This document shows positions 44,720 to 55,628 of a stretch of 64,000 bases of DNA, one piece after another. Within the stretch, counting starts at the first letter, position 1, and each line of letters opens with the position of its first letter. The notes below the pieces were generated by a model. That model was given only the letters and a program-made list of their open reading frames with translations, had not been told where the DNA came from and did not search any database. A program made the translations under genes and the position numbers. Source of the stretch: Gamsiella multidivaricata (lineage: Eukaryota > Mortierellomycota > Mortierellomycetes > Mortierellales > Mortierellaceae); NCBI RefSeq assembly GCF_025024155.1, contig NW_026251757.1, forward strand, positions 224,400 through 288,399. Direction: 5' to 3'.

Positions 44720-47413
44720 ATGAGAACACCTTCGCCTTTCGCTTTCGCCCCAAGCACACCCCAAATGCGTCCAGATACCACCTCTCTATCCACGGACAGC
44801 TTACAGCGACCTCAAGTGAATCCTCAAGGACAAGACCAGGGCAGTAGCAACTGGCCCTATGGAGCCATCCATCCTCGATCTCAGGCACTCCAGCCTGCCA
44901 GCACCTTATCCGGTAGCATTGGATACACGACTCCCTCCTACGTAGGTCTGCGAGCCTCCGACACCACCTCCCTCGACACACTCGGTGACTGGGAGCTCCA
45001 GACTGCAATTGAAGACCACCGCCGACAGCTGCTGAGCCTGCAGAGGCTTCAGCACCAGAGGAACACCCAAAGAACTATGGAGCAACAGGGTTCGCTGACA
45101 TCCACTCCAACTCTAACCCTACCTGGGCCTTTGCTTGCGGAAACACATCTGATGGACACAGTACTCACAGTATGTACATAATTGACGCTGTATGACTTGT
45201 ATATCCTCGTATCCAGGCAGATATAGCTAGACTGATATCTCCATTTAAGAATCCTTCATATGCACGAACTGCTTCCCAGGCCTCATTTTCTACTTCCCAC
45301 CAGCAGCATCTCTGGTCTCGCTCTAGCCACTTGCCTACAGAGACTGCCGCCGATACAGTCCCAGAGAAAGATTTTCACTTTTGGCTACAAAGACATAATG
45401 AAACGGAGGAGCAGATGGGTCAATCACAAACGCAGCAGCAGATACAGCATACACGAGTAGCGCTTGAGACTTCATCCTCCACATCCCAGGAGGAAGCACT
45501 TGGCTCTACACTTGAATTGCCGACCAGTGCTTCTGGCAACCATGTGCTGTTCCTGGATCGACTGCCTGCAAGTCCCTCCAACGGACCAATTTTAGAGGCC
45601 CAAAGTCACCAGCTGCATTCATACCGCGAAGAAGTGGATATGCTGTATAAGGCGCATCTACGCCAACAACAAGGACCCTCTCAGCACCGTTATCAGCAGC
45701 AGAGAAACCGACCACAGGAAGGACAACAGGTAGGGACTACTTTGTTGATACAGGTAATATGCTAGATGGATGCGCCGCTCAGTTTACAGCATACGCTCAG
45801 TCTAATCTAGGCTTCTGAAATATCCACATCCGTGCAGGCAGTGGAGGCATTGGACCGTTCAACTCAGAAGCGGCTTCCCTCTGTACCACTTGCAAGCGAC
45901 CACAAACGAGCTGCCTCCGAGACTTCCTTTTCCGATCCTCGCGAGCAATCCTCTGACTCCGCCATTAAACCTCGCGAGGTGAAACGGCCAAGGGCAGCCC
46001 TCTCGGTGCAGCTAAAGCTCGACATCATCAAATACCGCGAGAAAAACCCATCCGTATCCATCTCTGCGCTTAGTCGACACTTCGACGTGAAGCGCCCCAC
46101 TATCCACGACGTATTCAAGAACAAGGACAAGATCGAGGGCTATGCATACGACGAGTCGCATCCCTCCTCAGCTCTAAAGAAGATACGCATGTCAAGACGC
46201 CCACTCGATGAATTGGAACGGATTCTCGAAGGTCGGATTAAATGGTGGCAGGAAGATGGTACTCCAGTGTCAGACAGGAAGATCACAGCGCAGGCATTGA
46301 ACATTTACAGGTATACATCGGATATGCTCCTTGAGCCACAGCCGCCTTGCCAGTTCACATCAGGATGGCTCAAGAGATTCAAAAAGCAACGCGGCGTCAA
46401 GACATCGCCTGCCTGCATCAAGGATGAAGATATTGCACGGCACTGTCCAGAACTGCAGGACGCTCTTAAGGACTACAGTCTGGACAATGTCTACTTCGTC
46501 GGTGCAACAACCCTGTTTTTGTGCCCGGCGCGAGCAAGCGAAATAGGAGTTCGCAGCCCACCTGGTACGGAGGACGACATGGACACTTGGATTGCGGATG
46601 TTTTGCTATGCTGCAACGCAACCGGGTCGGACAGGCGAGAGTTGCATGGTGTAGGTGAGTCAGAAGGAGGGCTGCAGCTGTGGAAAGAAATGCTATCCAG
46701 GCAAGAGCAAGCGCGTTCTGCACACTAACACAGTACTTCTATTACTGAGGAATTCAGTTAGGGACTTGGACGATTGGTATCATTTCGAGGGTGATGGTCT
46801 GTTTGCGGACGCGCCCCCTACCAATCCAGGAGGGGAGTATCCGCTTAAGGACTTCACCACATTGTGGCTGAACAGATTTGATGCCTCGCTTGACCGTCCT
46901 GTCCTGCTGCTGGCGGAGAGCAACTTCTATTGGAACTACATAGCTGGCGAGGACGAGTTTCATTGGGGGTATATCCGAATCGAAAATTGCCGCGGACCAT
47001 TTGAAGCGTCGGTCCCAATAGCTGTCGGACTGGCCAAGGAGTTCATGGCGTACTACCACATCCTCCTATTCGACGCATGGAAAAAGGCTGCCTCGACCCC
47101 CCATGAAGCCCCCATCGAGAGACGAACGCTTCAGTGGCATGTACGACTCCTTAGGAAAACATGGGATGGAATACACAGAACCACACTAGAAACCTGCTCT
47201 CGTCCCTTTTTGGCGATGGTCTATCCAGACCGAGGACCTGGCTTTCCCTCCAAGCGCCATCGCCAGCGGAATTCGCTATTTCTGGATGAAGGCGATAGTC
47301 AAGGATGCGCACTGGGTTCCACACTGAAGAGGATGTTTCCGAAGATAACAGACATGACCTTGAATTACTACCTCGACCAAGACTGGGAAGTGAGCCCAAG
47401 CATGCACTGGTGA
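44720..47413 (+). CDS. Pogo/CENP-B-type transposase-derived protein with degenerate DDE site
   Basis: Exons 44720-45169, 45250-45753, 45811-46654 and 46758-47413 join in phase to 817 residues. The N-terminal 330 are Gln/Ser/Thr-rich and unlike transposases. Next comes a CENP-B/psq helix-turn-helix (LSVQLKLDIIKYREKNPSVS, HFDVKRPTIHDVF), then a Tc5-type HTH (ITAQALNIYRYTSD, SGWLKRFKKQRGVKTSPA). The DDE fold is still alignable: DNVYFVGATTLF stands where DNVYNxDETGLF is usual (Asp to Gly), LLCCNATGSDRREL is kept, VLLLAESNFYW replaces VLLLLDN (Asp to Glu), and SVPIAVGLAKEFMAYY replaces LQPLDQGVIAAFKAYY (Asp to Ala). The frame is intact over 2.5 kb. Likely a domesticated DNA-binding protein; a recently dead transposon is the alternative. 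Confidence 0.75.
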
Positions 47414-47533
47414 ATTTTTTTAATCTCTGAAAAAAAAGTAAAAGACTCCCAACCCTGGAAGATAATCAATATGCGTCCGTTTGGGATCCTTCTCCAAGAT
47501 CAAAAGGCACCGACCTCTTGTTGACAACCATCG

Positions 47534-48378
47534 CTAGTGAACACCAATTGGCCTGGTCGCAATATCATAGAACACGCTTGCGTAGACCTGGCAGACTCTC
47601 TTGGTCCACACAAAGACGGTAGCTGATATCGCTACGGCAGTTATTACAGTCCAGAATCCTTTGAGTATCCCCTGAAGTGCAGTACGCCTCGACCGTTTAT
47701 TTTTAAGAGCTACAGGACCTCCAAACTGCTGCCAAACAACACAAAGAGATTTCACCGCCTCATCGGCCATTCCTCATTTACCAAGTACTATTAGCATTGG
47801 CAATAGAAAGTCCATTGTTGCGCTTGGGAGATGAATGAGAATAATAGTGGTCCACACATAGTTCAAATCCAGACCATCGATCGTCTTGCTGTCGTAGCTC
47901 GGCAGGTCAGGCAACAATAACAAGGATGTTGATGTATAGGCAATCAATAATAAATACTCTCTTGTATACAAGCCCGCGACAATGACCGTAGTTCTATTCA
48001 GCCCGGCTTCCGCAAAGCCAATAGGTTGGAAGCCGCTTGTAAGGATTTGTTTTTGCACAAGGAGGCCTCAATGCTGTTAAATTAAAAGGGTGCTGCAGCT
48101 TGTGAAATAGCACTAGATTCGGTCAGTAATAAGCTGGATCCATGACAAACTGAGGAGAACCCGAGACGAACAAGCATTTGAAAGACGGCACTCAGTTTCG
48201 AAAGGCTCTCATTACCAAGGTAGATCATGAGCGGCAAACCATAGGTGGGAAGGTAGACTGAGTATCTTACTTCAAAGTAAAGACTTGAGGGCAAGCGTGT
48301 ATATTGATGGGGATACTGTATTGGAGGCCTGAGAGCTTTCTGTACTCCTAAAACAAGAGCGGAAGGGATGTTGCCCAT
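47534..48378 (-). CDS. Possible multi-exon small membrane protein (structure unresolved)
   Basis: Minus-strand frames at 48378-48082, 48058-47774 and 47770-47534 carry hydrophobic helices: TTVIVAGLYTREYLLLIAY, YVWTTIILIHLPSATMDFLL and GFWTVITAVAISATVFVWT. A donor (GTAAAT at about 47778) and an acceptor (TTGGCAG at about 47729) lie between the last two, but the phases I tried do not join. It may be a real gene with other splice sites or a decayed one. The family is not recognised. Confidence 0.35.
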
Positions 48379-48401
48379 TATCTGTGGTACCTTGACAAGA
48401 T

Positions 48402-48719
48402 CTACACAGGGTTATGTGTAACGTCGACCATTATGTCCTCGAGAAAGACTGAGCCCTCGTTTTGTGGTGGAGCCAGAATAGGAACGTGGACTTGGATTTG
48501 AGCAGGAACTTGAGTAGGAACTTGAGTAGGAACTTGAGTAGGAACTTGAACAGGGACTTGAGCAGGGACTTGAGCAGGAACTTGCGGCTGACTGGCCAGG
48601 TCCATCGCAGAGTCATGTGCCTGGATCACCATCAGGTTTAGACGTTGCTGTTGCAGCTGTCGCTGCAGTTGCAGCTGCAGGATCTGCAACACAAGGCGAA
48701 GATTGGTTGAGGGAGACAT
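48402..48719 (-). CDS. Small Gln-rich protein, copy B, with expanded VPxQ repeat
   Basis: Encodes 105 residues, nearly the same as copy A (43696-43941) at both ends: NLRLVLQILQLQLQRQLQQQ and GSVFLEDIMVDVTHNPV. It differs by a 12-bp minisatellite (AGGAACTTGAGT and variants, about 48500-48590). This codes for about eight VPAQ/VPTQ units where copy A has about two. The expansion is in whole codons, so the frame survives, which argues mildly for translation. Function unknown. Confidence 0.5.
   Translation of the reverse strand: MSPSTNLRLVLQILQLQLQRQLQQQRLNLMVIQAHDSAMDLASQPQVPAQVPAQVPVQVPTQVPTQVPTQVPAQIQVHVPILAPPQNEGSVFLEDIMVDVTHNPV
48500..48590 (-). repeat. 12-bp minisatellite encoding VPxQ
   Basis: Tandem AGGAACTTGAGT units with CAGGGACTTGAG variants, about eight in all, inside the copy B ORF. 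Copy A has only one or two units at the same place. Confidence 0.7.
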
Positions 48720-49384
48720 GGTTGGAGTGGGAGACGGGATCTGTGTAGGATATAAAGTGTCAAAGGTGTATTGCAGAGGAATGGCGTTGCGTTGGGTGGT
48801 TTGCGATTGGAATGAGGTCTTGAAGGAGAAAAAATAAAACAAAATGAGAAAAGATAGAGGTTAAATACGCAGAAGGGTGGTTAGGATGGTTGGTAGAGCG
48901 ACAGAGGACCGACTCAGCAACACTAATCATATATTATTTACGTGTAATAAATCACAGATGGCGATATATGGCAAGTTCACGGCTTACCAATACAGACCGC
49001 ATTGAAAGGGCAGGGGGGAGGGAGAAGGGAGAGTGAGCTTGCTTCTGTCGCTGATCCATGCTTTTCGCTCCTTAGAATTCTAGCTGGAGTCCTAATATAG
49101 GCCATGGGCTATACTTGTAGACTATGTTCATGTTCATGTAGGTCTACAAATTCCATGTTGCGCATTTCAACGGTCTACTGCCTGTGCAACTTAAAGTCAA
49201 AAAAGGGATACCAAAAACGGCTTCCAGGCGAGGACTCGACAGTAGAGTCCTCGCCAAGGAGTACATTCTTCCCAAGCTCATGAACGCCTTCGTTTGCTAT
49301 GAACCATCCCTAGCATAACCATGGGTCTCGGCCTACAAATCAAATTGGCTGTCCACTTTCCCTTTTGAACTAGTTATGGTTAGG

Positions 49385-49931
49385 CAGTACATCTCAAATG
49401 TGGTGGAGGTAGGATTCGGTCTGAAGTATTCAATTCAGTTGAAAAAAATTATATAGCTCTCCATCACCATCAACCAACCTCCCAACAACCACCATGCCCA
49501 CCGCCAGACACGGTATTCAAGCAAGCCATCCTCAATTATATTAGCATGTGCAATACCGGAGGTCCTTCTAAGTCGGTTCTTGAGTCTGCCATGAAAACAA
49601 TCGGAGACGAGAGATTCAGGGACGTTTTCATGTAGTACAAGGAGAATGATTTTGTTGAGGAAGACGAGCTTGAACATGGATTATTGATTTTCTCAAAGGC
49701 TAAACAAGGAGAAGATTGCTTTTGATCTCCGTTCTCGCGCCGTTACCACTCTTCAAAAATACTCAAAGTTGGAATCAAGTCCACCAAAAAAGAATCTGAA
49801 CGACGCAAAAAGGGTCTTTCAGCAGATAGGCTGATAAGCTTCGATTGCTGGAGGATTGTCGCCTATATATTTTTTTTTCAATTGGATTGAATACTTCAGA
49901 CCGAATCCTACCTCCACCACATTCTGTACTG
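49385..49931. mobile_element. Small inverted-repeat (MITE-like) element, about 547 bp
   Basis: The left arm 49385-49456 (from CAGTACATCTCAAATGTGG to TTATATAG) and right arm 49861-49931 are imperfect reverse complements, sharing GTGGTGGAGGTAGGATTCGG and TCTGAAGTATTCAAT. The core holds a degraded coding-like stretch (MKTIGDERFRDVF, ENDFVEEDELEHG) with in-frame stops, perhaps a captured gene fragment. No target duplication was identified. It lies 380 bp before the Crypton gene. Confidence 0.55.
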
Positions 49932-50311
49932 TATCGGGTGGCGCTTCCAAAAATTTCTCAAATTTCCTGCGCTGAGTACAACGTGCGGCGAGCCAGTACA
50001 TTGGGTTTGACATATGGTGGTGGTCAGTACATTGGGAATTTCCGTCCCAGTACAATTTTTTATGAACTCTAAATCGTATGGTCGAGTTTCATTGGCCAAA
50101 TGGTCATGACATTCACCACATGCCGCCCTTGCTTGCAGCTTGCTCTCTTTCTCTCATTCTTCCTCTCTGCCTGTCCGTCTGCTCACAGCAACAACCTCCA
50201 GCCCAGTCAATACTCACTTACAAATCACCAACTGCTCCACACCTGCGGCTGCTCCCCCTCCTCCTCCCATTCCACCTCCCTCATTGAACTATCCTCCACC
50301 CTCCACCCCTC

Positions 50312-53300
50312 ATGTCAGCACTCAGCTCTCTTGCCTCAGAAAAAAGAAAGCGACCAAGGAGCCGCGCTGATGCCCAGTCGACCGAGAAGCAACCTACAAA
50401 AAAGCATTCGAGGAGGATCAAGGAACTCATTCACTTGGACGGTTCGTGATCGAACAATCAGGGGGTAGAGAGTTAGAGAGTAGGGCTTTGCACTAAACAA
50501 GAGTGCTTGCCCTGCTATCTCAGGCACCATTGTCATAGACTTGCACGCTTATACCCTCCTCATTAATCCACTCTGTGTCAATGTAGTCATTGCGGATAAC
50601 CCAGCATTACTGGATATGACCGACGAGCCATTACATGGAGAAGTTGAATCATACTCAGATTACGACTCGGACTCGGATGAGGAGTCGATTAATGAATCGA
50701 TCAATGGCGGGTCAGCGCGAAGGCTCTCGATTCAGGAAACAGCCGAGGATGAAAACGTGGATGTCGACGAGGCCAAGCTTAATACTCATGGTATGAATGC
50801 TGTCATTGTGGAATCCAACCCAGTGAAAGGCACCGAAGGCTCTTGCTCGTAATAATCAACTATCTATTCCTAGTCAAGTTTGAAGCGATTTTACAATACC
50901 TAATAGCCCCACCGGATCTTTACCAAACTGAAGGCGGCATGGCAGGGGACCATGGTGAATCGACGGACAGCGAGATCATGAGAGAAGCCCTCGCTTTGCA
51001 GACCTCGAACCTGAGCGTTAACACCAAGAACCAATACAAGACGCACTTGAGAAAGTTCTTAGTAAATGACGACAGCAACATACGTCGCTGGCGAGCAGAC
51101 ATGGCTGCGATGGAGCTGATTCAATAACCAAGTTTTGTCGCTTCTCTATCTCTTAGAAATTTTGCAGCAATCTTCCTCTCGGCAATATCAACGGAGACAG
51201 CGGAAGGGCTCACATCTACGATGTTTCCGAGGTGAAGGTGCTTCGATTCTTCAAGGAGGTCATGTTCAAGTCAACCACCAAGAAGTACTTCAGTATGAAC
51301 CAGAGCAGAGACGTTCGGACACCGTATATGTTCAAATCGACCACTACAAAGGACCACATACCGACTTTGGCACAAGGTATGCACAAAAGAAAGGAATTTC
51401 GTGACGCTCGCACTCTCAGGCCATTAACTGTTTACATGGTGGCCTTCCTTTCATACATATGACATATGGAACAGTCCTGCATGATATCAAACCGGATGCG
51501 AAAGGGCGGAAGGTGCTGAGCGTCCCCTGTGGCCGTCAGACCATGGAGAATGCGCTGAAGGCACTTTGCTATCTCCAGGATAGACAGAGCAAACGTCCGA
51601 TACGCCCGAACGAGGAGCCCGAGCTTCGTAAATCGTCACTCATCAATAACGCCATCGACAAGTACTCTAACGACCTTGTAGTTGGCATCCTTGTGAACCA
51701 CAAGGATCTTTCAGCTGAGTGCGAGATCCGAAATGCCTATACCGTCGCTCAGCACATCAAGTGTCTGTTGTACACATGGGCCCAGCCCATTACGATCCTG
51801 TCACCCTGGGCGAGGGAACATCTGGCCTTGGCAATTCGGCATAGCATGATTCTACGCAATGAGGACCTCTGTCATTTGAATCTCGTGGACTGCTTCATGA
51901 TACAGGTCGAAAACCGAGACAGAGGATCGCAGTCAGCGTTGGCGCTCGTCTGTGCAATGCATCGCGGCAAGACCAATCGAAGCGGCCATACGCAGTACGG
52001 GTGCGCTCTAAGGCATAGCGACGTTCGCCGCTGTAGCATTGGCGCCTTTGCCTTTTACCTGTTTGATCGCTTCCATGTACGTTGAAACAGACCTTGCACG
52101 ATATACCATAGTTCTTATTCCTACCTGACTAAAAGACTTAATTATGATAGAACAAGGAGGAGCCTCCGCCAGACATCAGCGACCCGGATTTCAAGGAGAT
52201 CAAGGTTTTGCAAGGAACAAAAGGAACCCATGCTAGCCGTTTAGCGCCATTGTCGTATTCGGCAAGTCGCGAAACAACATTGAAGACGTTTGAGACTCAG
52301 GAACTGGAGTGCGTTCATCTCACACACTCTGGACGTCACAGCGGAACGATTGAGGCCCAGAAGCTGGGTATTCGAGCTGAGGATATCAAGCTTGGAGGCC
52401 GGTGGGTGCGTGGCAATGGCAGGATGGACCAGCACTACATGTCCAACATCCCTATCAGGTTCGCGTTTGGTATGGCGGGCTTTCGGGAAGGAAAACCCTT
52501 TCATCTCAAGAGGAACGAGGTATCGCCGCCGGTGGAGCTGCAGGAGATGATCTTCCCATTCGTCGAGACTGCATTCGGTGAACCAGGGTCTGAAGCCAAC
52601 AAGAGATGAAGGAGGAATGTCTTGATGAGATGAATGAGAGGGATGAGGATCAGCCCGACCAACTTCAAAATGTCTTGCCCCTGGATCCATCACCGTCTGA
52701 GCCAGGTAGTGCTCCTATCCATAAGGCGCACGCTGATATGAGCAAGAAACGTTTCTTCAAGATGGTCCTCCGCCTGCGACGAGTCATACTGCAGGACGCC
52801 GTGGCGTATATGCACACACATAGCAGCGCCAAGTCACCGCTTCTGGAGCATAGCCTGTTCAAATCGGAGTTGTTTCTCAAGTTCAAGGATGACCTGGCGG
52901 TTGTACTGGACCGAGAGGATGCTACCCTGCCGCCTGACCTTCCACCCATTATGGTTGAAGCTATAACGGATCAACGACAGCAGTATTCTGGCCATTACCA
53001 AGCTCTCAATGATAAGTTTCGACAAGTCCAACTTCAGTCTCAACAACAGAGGACTCAAGAGGAATCATTTCGCCTTTGGATGGCATCTCAAATGCAGCAA
53101 ATGCAGCAGTATCTTTCAAGTCAACTGGCGCAGCTCTCAGTTCAAGTGCAGCAATCGAATGCCTGTGCCTGTCGTCATCCTCCGAATAGGCCCACCCCAC
53201 CTTTTACTTGTTGTGCCTATGGTCCTTATGATTATGGTGAGCAGGTGCAGCAACACACAGCTTTTTACCAGGAGACATCAAGAGTGCCATGGCTTGGACC

Positions 53301-53835
53301 TACGATAACGATGCCGCTTCTGCAACCTACTAGTTCTGGGGCACTTATACCACCTGTAGCGCCAATTACAGTACCGATTCGACCGTCTGCTTGGGTACCG
53401 CCGCCAGCACAACCACAAGCACGACCGCAGGCACAACCAACACTAGCCCCTCATCGATCCGAAAGTGTGGCTGATGTCTCCGCTCAGGAAGTAGAATCTG
53501 AAGAACCAGGGTTCACTGTGAGCAAGAGGCCCAGGAACGCAAGGGAGATCTGGGATGAGCGTCAAAGCTTTGCAAAGTTTCAGGAGGAATATGAGCGACG
53601 AAAGGGAAGGCGCCCGAAGTTGGCTGAGAAAGACCGAAAGGCGCTCAACAATAGGTTGCGGATCGTGAAGGAAATTGAGTTCCGTGCGAAGCAAGCGCAA
53701 GCCAGGGATAGCAGTCTTAGCCTCGATGCGGCGATAGAAGGTGCGATGAAGAGCCTTGATGGTATGAGGATGAGCTGCAATATGCTTTACAAATATTACC
53801 AAGAGGAGGCGCTGAAGCGAGCGGAAGCTGTTTGA
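50312..53835 (+). mobile_element. Crypton-type element: tyrosine recombinase gene with one frameshift
   Basis: Exons 50312-50441, 50587-50790, 50907-51061, 51157-51376, 51475-52076 and from 52151 join in phase. The N-terminus is basic (EKRKRPRSRAD), followed by an acidic linker and a core-binding region (NTKNQYKTHLRKFL). The catalytic domain has Arg in HSMILRNEDLCHLNL (codon 51856), a Lys-rich strand (MHRGKTNRSGHTQYG), HxxR in LTHSGRHSG (His 52325, Arg 52334) and the Tyr nucleophile in QHYMSNIP (codon 52436). GMAGFREGKPFHLKRNEVSP follows, typical of fungal Cryptons. At about 52,606 the frame shifts by one base, then continues to 53835 with a Gln-rich coiled region and a GCR1_C-like end (NAREIWDERQSFAKFQEEYE). 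Known role: integration as a circular DNA by tyrosine recombination. Element ends were not found. Confidence 0.8.
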
Positions 53836-55054
53836 AAAGGTCTATGTAATTATATTAATTATATGTATAATAAAAAATGTGCTTCTAACTGCGGTTGTAA
53901 GTGTGTAAGTGTGTAAGTGTGTATATGGTGAGTGGGAGAGAAGCATAGAGACGGATGGAAAGGCAGATGGAGAGAAGGATGAATAACTAAGAAGCGCGAT
54001 CCATTCATCCATCCCACCCAGATGTGCCTGATCTTGATCTCTCGCCCACATCCGTTCAGGGTCCTAAGGTTACCCAATACTTTTCACTTTTTGTGTCCCT
54101 TCCAGATTTCCTCAGCTTTTCCGACTCTGGCACATATCAGCCATTCGCAGTGTTTGAATCCAAGAGCGCACAGGAATTTTCATATGAACCTCTGTATTTT
54201 AAACTAATGATACCGACAGAGGCCTTTGAACGTTCCAGGTATTGATTGTTACGGTTAATATCAGTGGTTGTGTCTTATGCTTTTTGATGGAAGTGTCACG
54301 CTTATGCTAACTCACCGTTATTGAAATATGTGGTCCCGGTTTTGAGAGGATGAGCTATAAGGAATTTTACGAGACCTTCCATCATATCGATAAGTTTCTT
54401 GATTGCAGGAAAAGGAAAACTCAGCGAAGAAATGGGAGAAGTGCAGATGTTACGACTGAACGTAGCAGGTGTAAAAACATGCAGCAAAGAATGGTGTGTC
54501 GAAGAAACCAGAATGCTATCGTTGTTGCACGTACTACCTGATGTGATAAACTTTGCGGATACTTTTATGCATTTACTTATGCTTTATTGGTCGACACGAA
54601 AGGAAGTAACTGAGTGGTTAGCCCTCATACCGAGTACGCATCGCTCAGAGACCTTGCACTTGCAAAATTGGGGCGGGAATATATAACAATTAGCGTCAGG
54701 ACTGTTGTCAGACTGACAAGTTACAGATGATGTAAAGAATGAGGTGAAAGATAGATAATAATACAAGACAAACGCTTAGTATTAGAATTTGAATGACTGC
54801 AAAAACATATTAGCTAGTAGAATTTATTATTCGGGTTGGAGGTCTTGCCCTCCGTGAATAAAAGGCTCAGGTCATTACCGTGTATGGTCTTCGATTATGC
54901 TATCAGCTATGTGGCATGAGTAATGCTCAAAAGCAACAGTTTTTATTTTTTTCTCTGTATGTACGATGGTTCTGAAAGATCTCTGCTATTAGCCGTTTGC
55001 GTTGGATTCTCTTGCTTTTATATGATGAACGTTCCTGCTACAAATGTTTGTCTA
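53836..55054. other. Unresolved region with two protein-like frames
   Basis: Plus-strand frames at 54024-54238 (ending FKLMIPTEAFERSR before a GTATTG donor) and 54399-54686 (LLHVLPDVINFADTFMHLLM, STRKEVTEWLALIP) look like protein but could not be joined in phase. The family is not recognised; probably remnants of one gene. Confidence 0.3.
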
Positions 55055-55360
55055 CTAGCGGAGAAATGTTGTTTTATCCAAGACAATTGGATGAATATCG
55101 TTGTGAACTTTTGTGTGGTAGGCGGCAGATGTCCAGCTTTCAAGTCGCTGCTGTGCAACTTCTGTCCAATCGTCACCCTCGAGCCCCAAATATACCGGGT
55201 CTGATTGTAAACTGTCGATCTCCCAAACGTGGCCTTTGTAGGGCATTATGAGAACGATGTGATTGTCAGAAGATGTTTGGAGAGTATTGTCGCAACCATT
55301 ATCGTTATCGCCGTTGATGATTGCAGTAGGTTTGTCAGTGCAGGGTTGAACGCTACGCAA
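55055..55360 (-). pseudogene. Fragment of a ubiquitin C-terminal hydrolase (UCH, peptidase C12) gene
   Basis: The frame contains NHIVLIMPYKGHVWEIDSLQ followed by GLEGDDWTEVAQQRLESW. This fits the UCHL5-type pattern of a catalytic His (codon near 55261), 'G.L.ELDGL' with the catalytic Asp, and 'DDNW...A...'. The catalytic-Cys region that should lie upstream was not found in any clean frame between 55360 and 55640. The fragment ends after about 25 further residues, so a truncated gene is likely. It could instead be the last exons of a gene whose first exons I missed. Confidence 0.5.
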
Positions 55361-55628
55361 TATGTGTTGATGGAGGCATTGAAGAAGAAGATTTTTCTGA
55401 AGAGAACCCTACGTTATTGAAGATGAAAAAAATTATGTTAGAAATGAGTCCTCTTTAATGAGATAAGATGCCGGAATGCTGATTTACCGGCGTAATATCT
55501 GATTGAATGTCGTTCAATATGCTCTGCGTTGTGCTTGAGGGGTTTTTGTTAGCAACATAGTTGAACAATGCCATAGAGCAACAAGGTCCTGAAGTCAACT
55601 GTAATTGATATATGTAGAAACCAGGAGA

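Larger units (their letters stand above)
48270..48850 (-). repeat. Duplicated segment, copy B
   Basis: Direct copy of about 43600-44090, longer because of the 12-bp minisatellite and an indel near 48340-48380. Boundaries are approximate. Confidence 0.6.

Noticed and set aside
44187..44723. 178-codon plus-strand frame before the transposase-derived gene
   Set aside because: Made of the 18-mer promoter repeat array and overlaps the TATA box and the ATG of the real gene.
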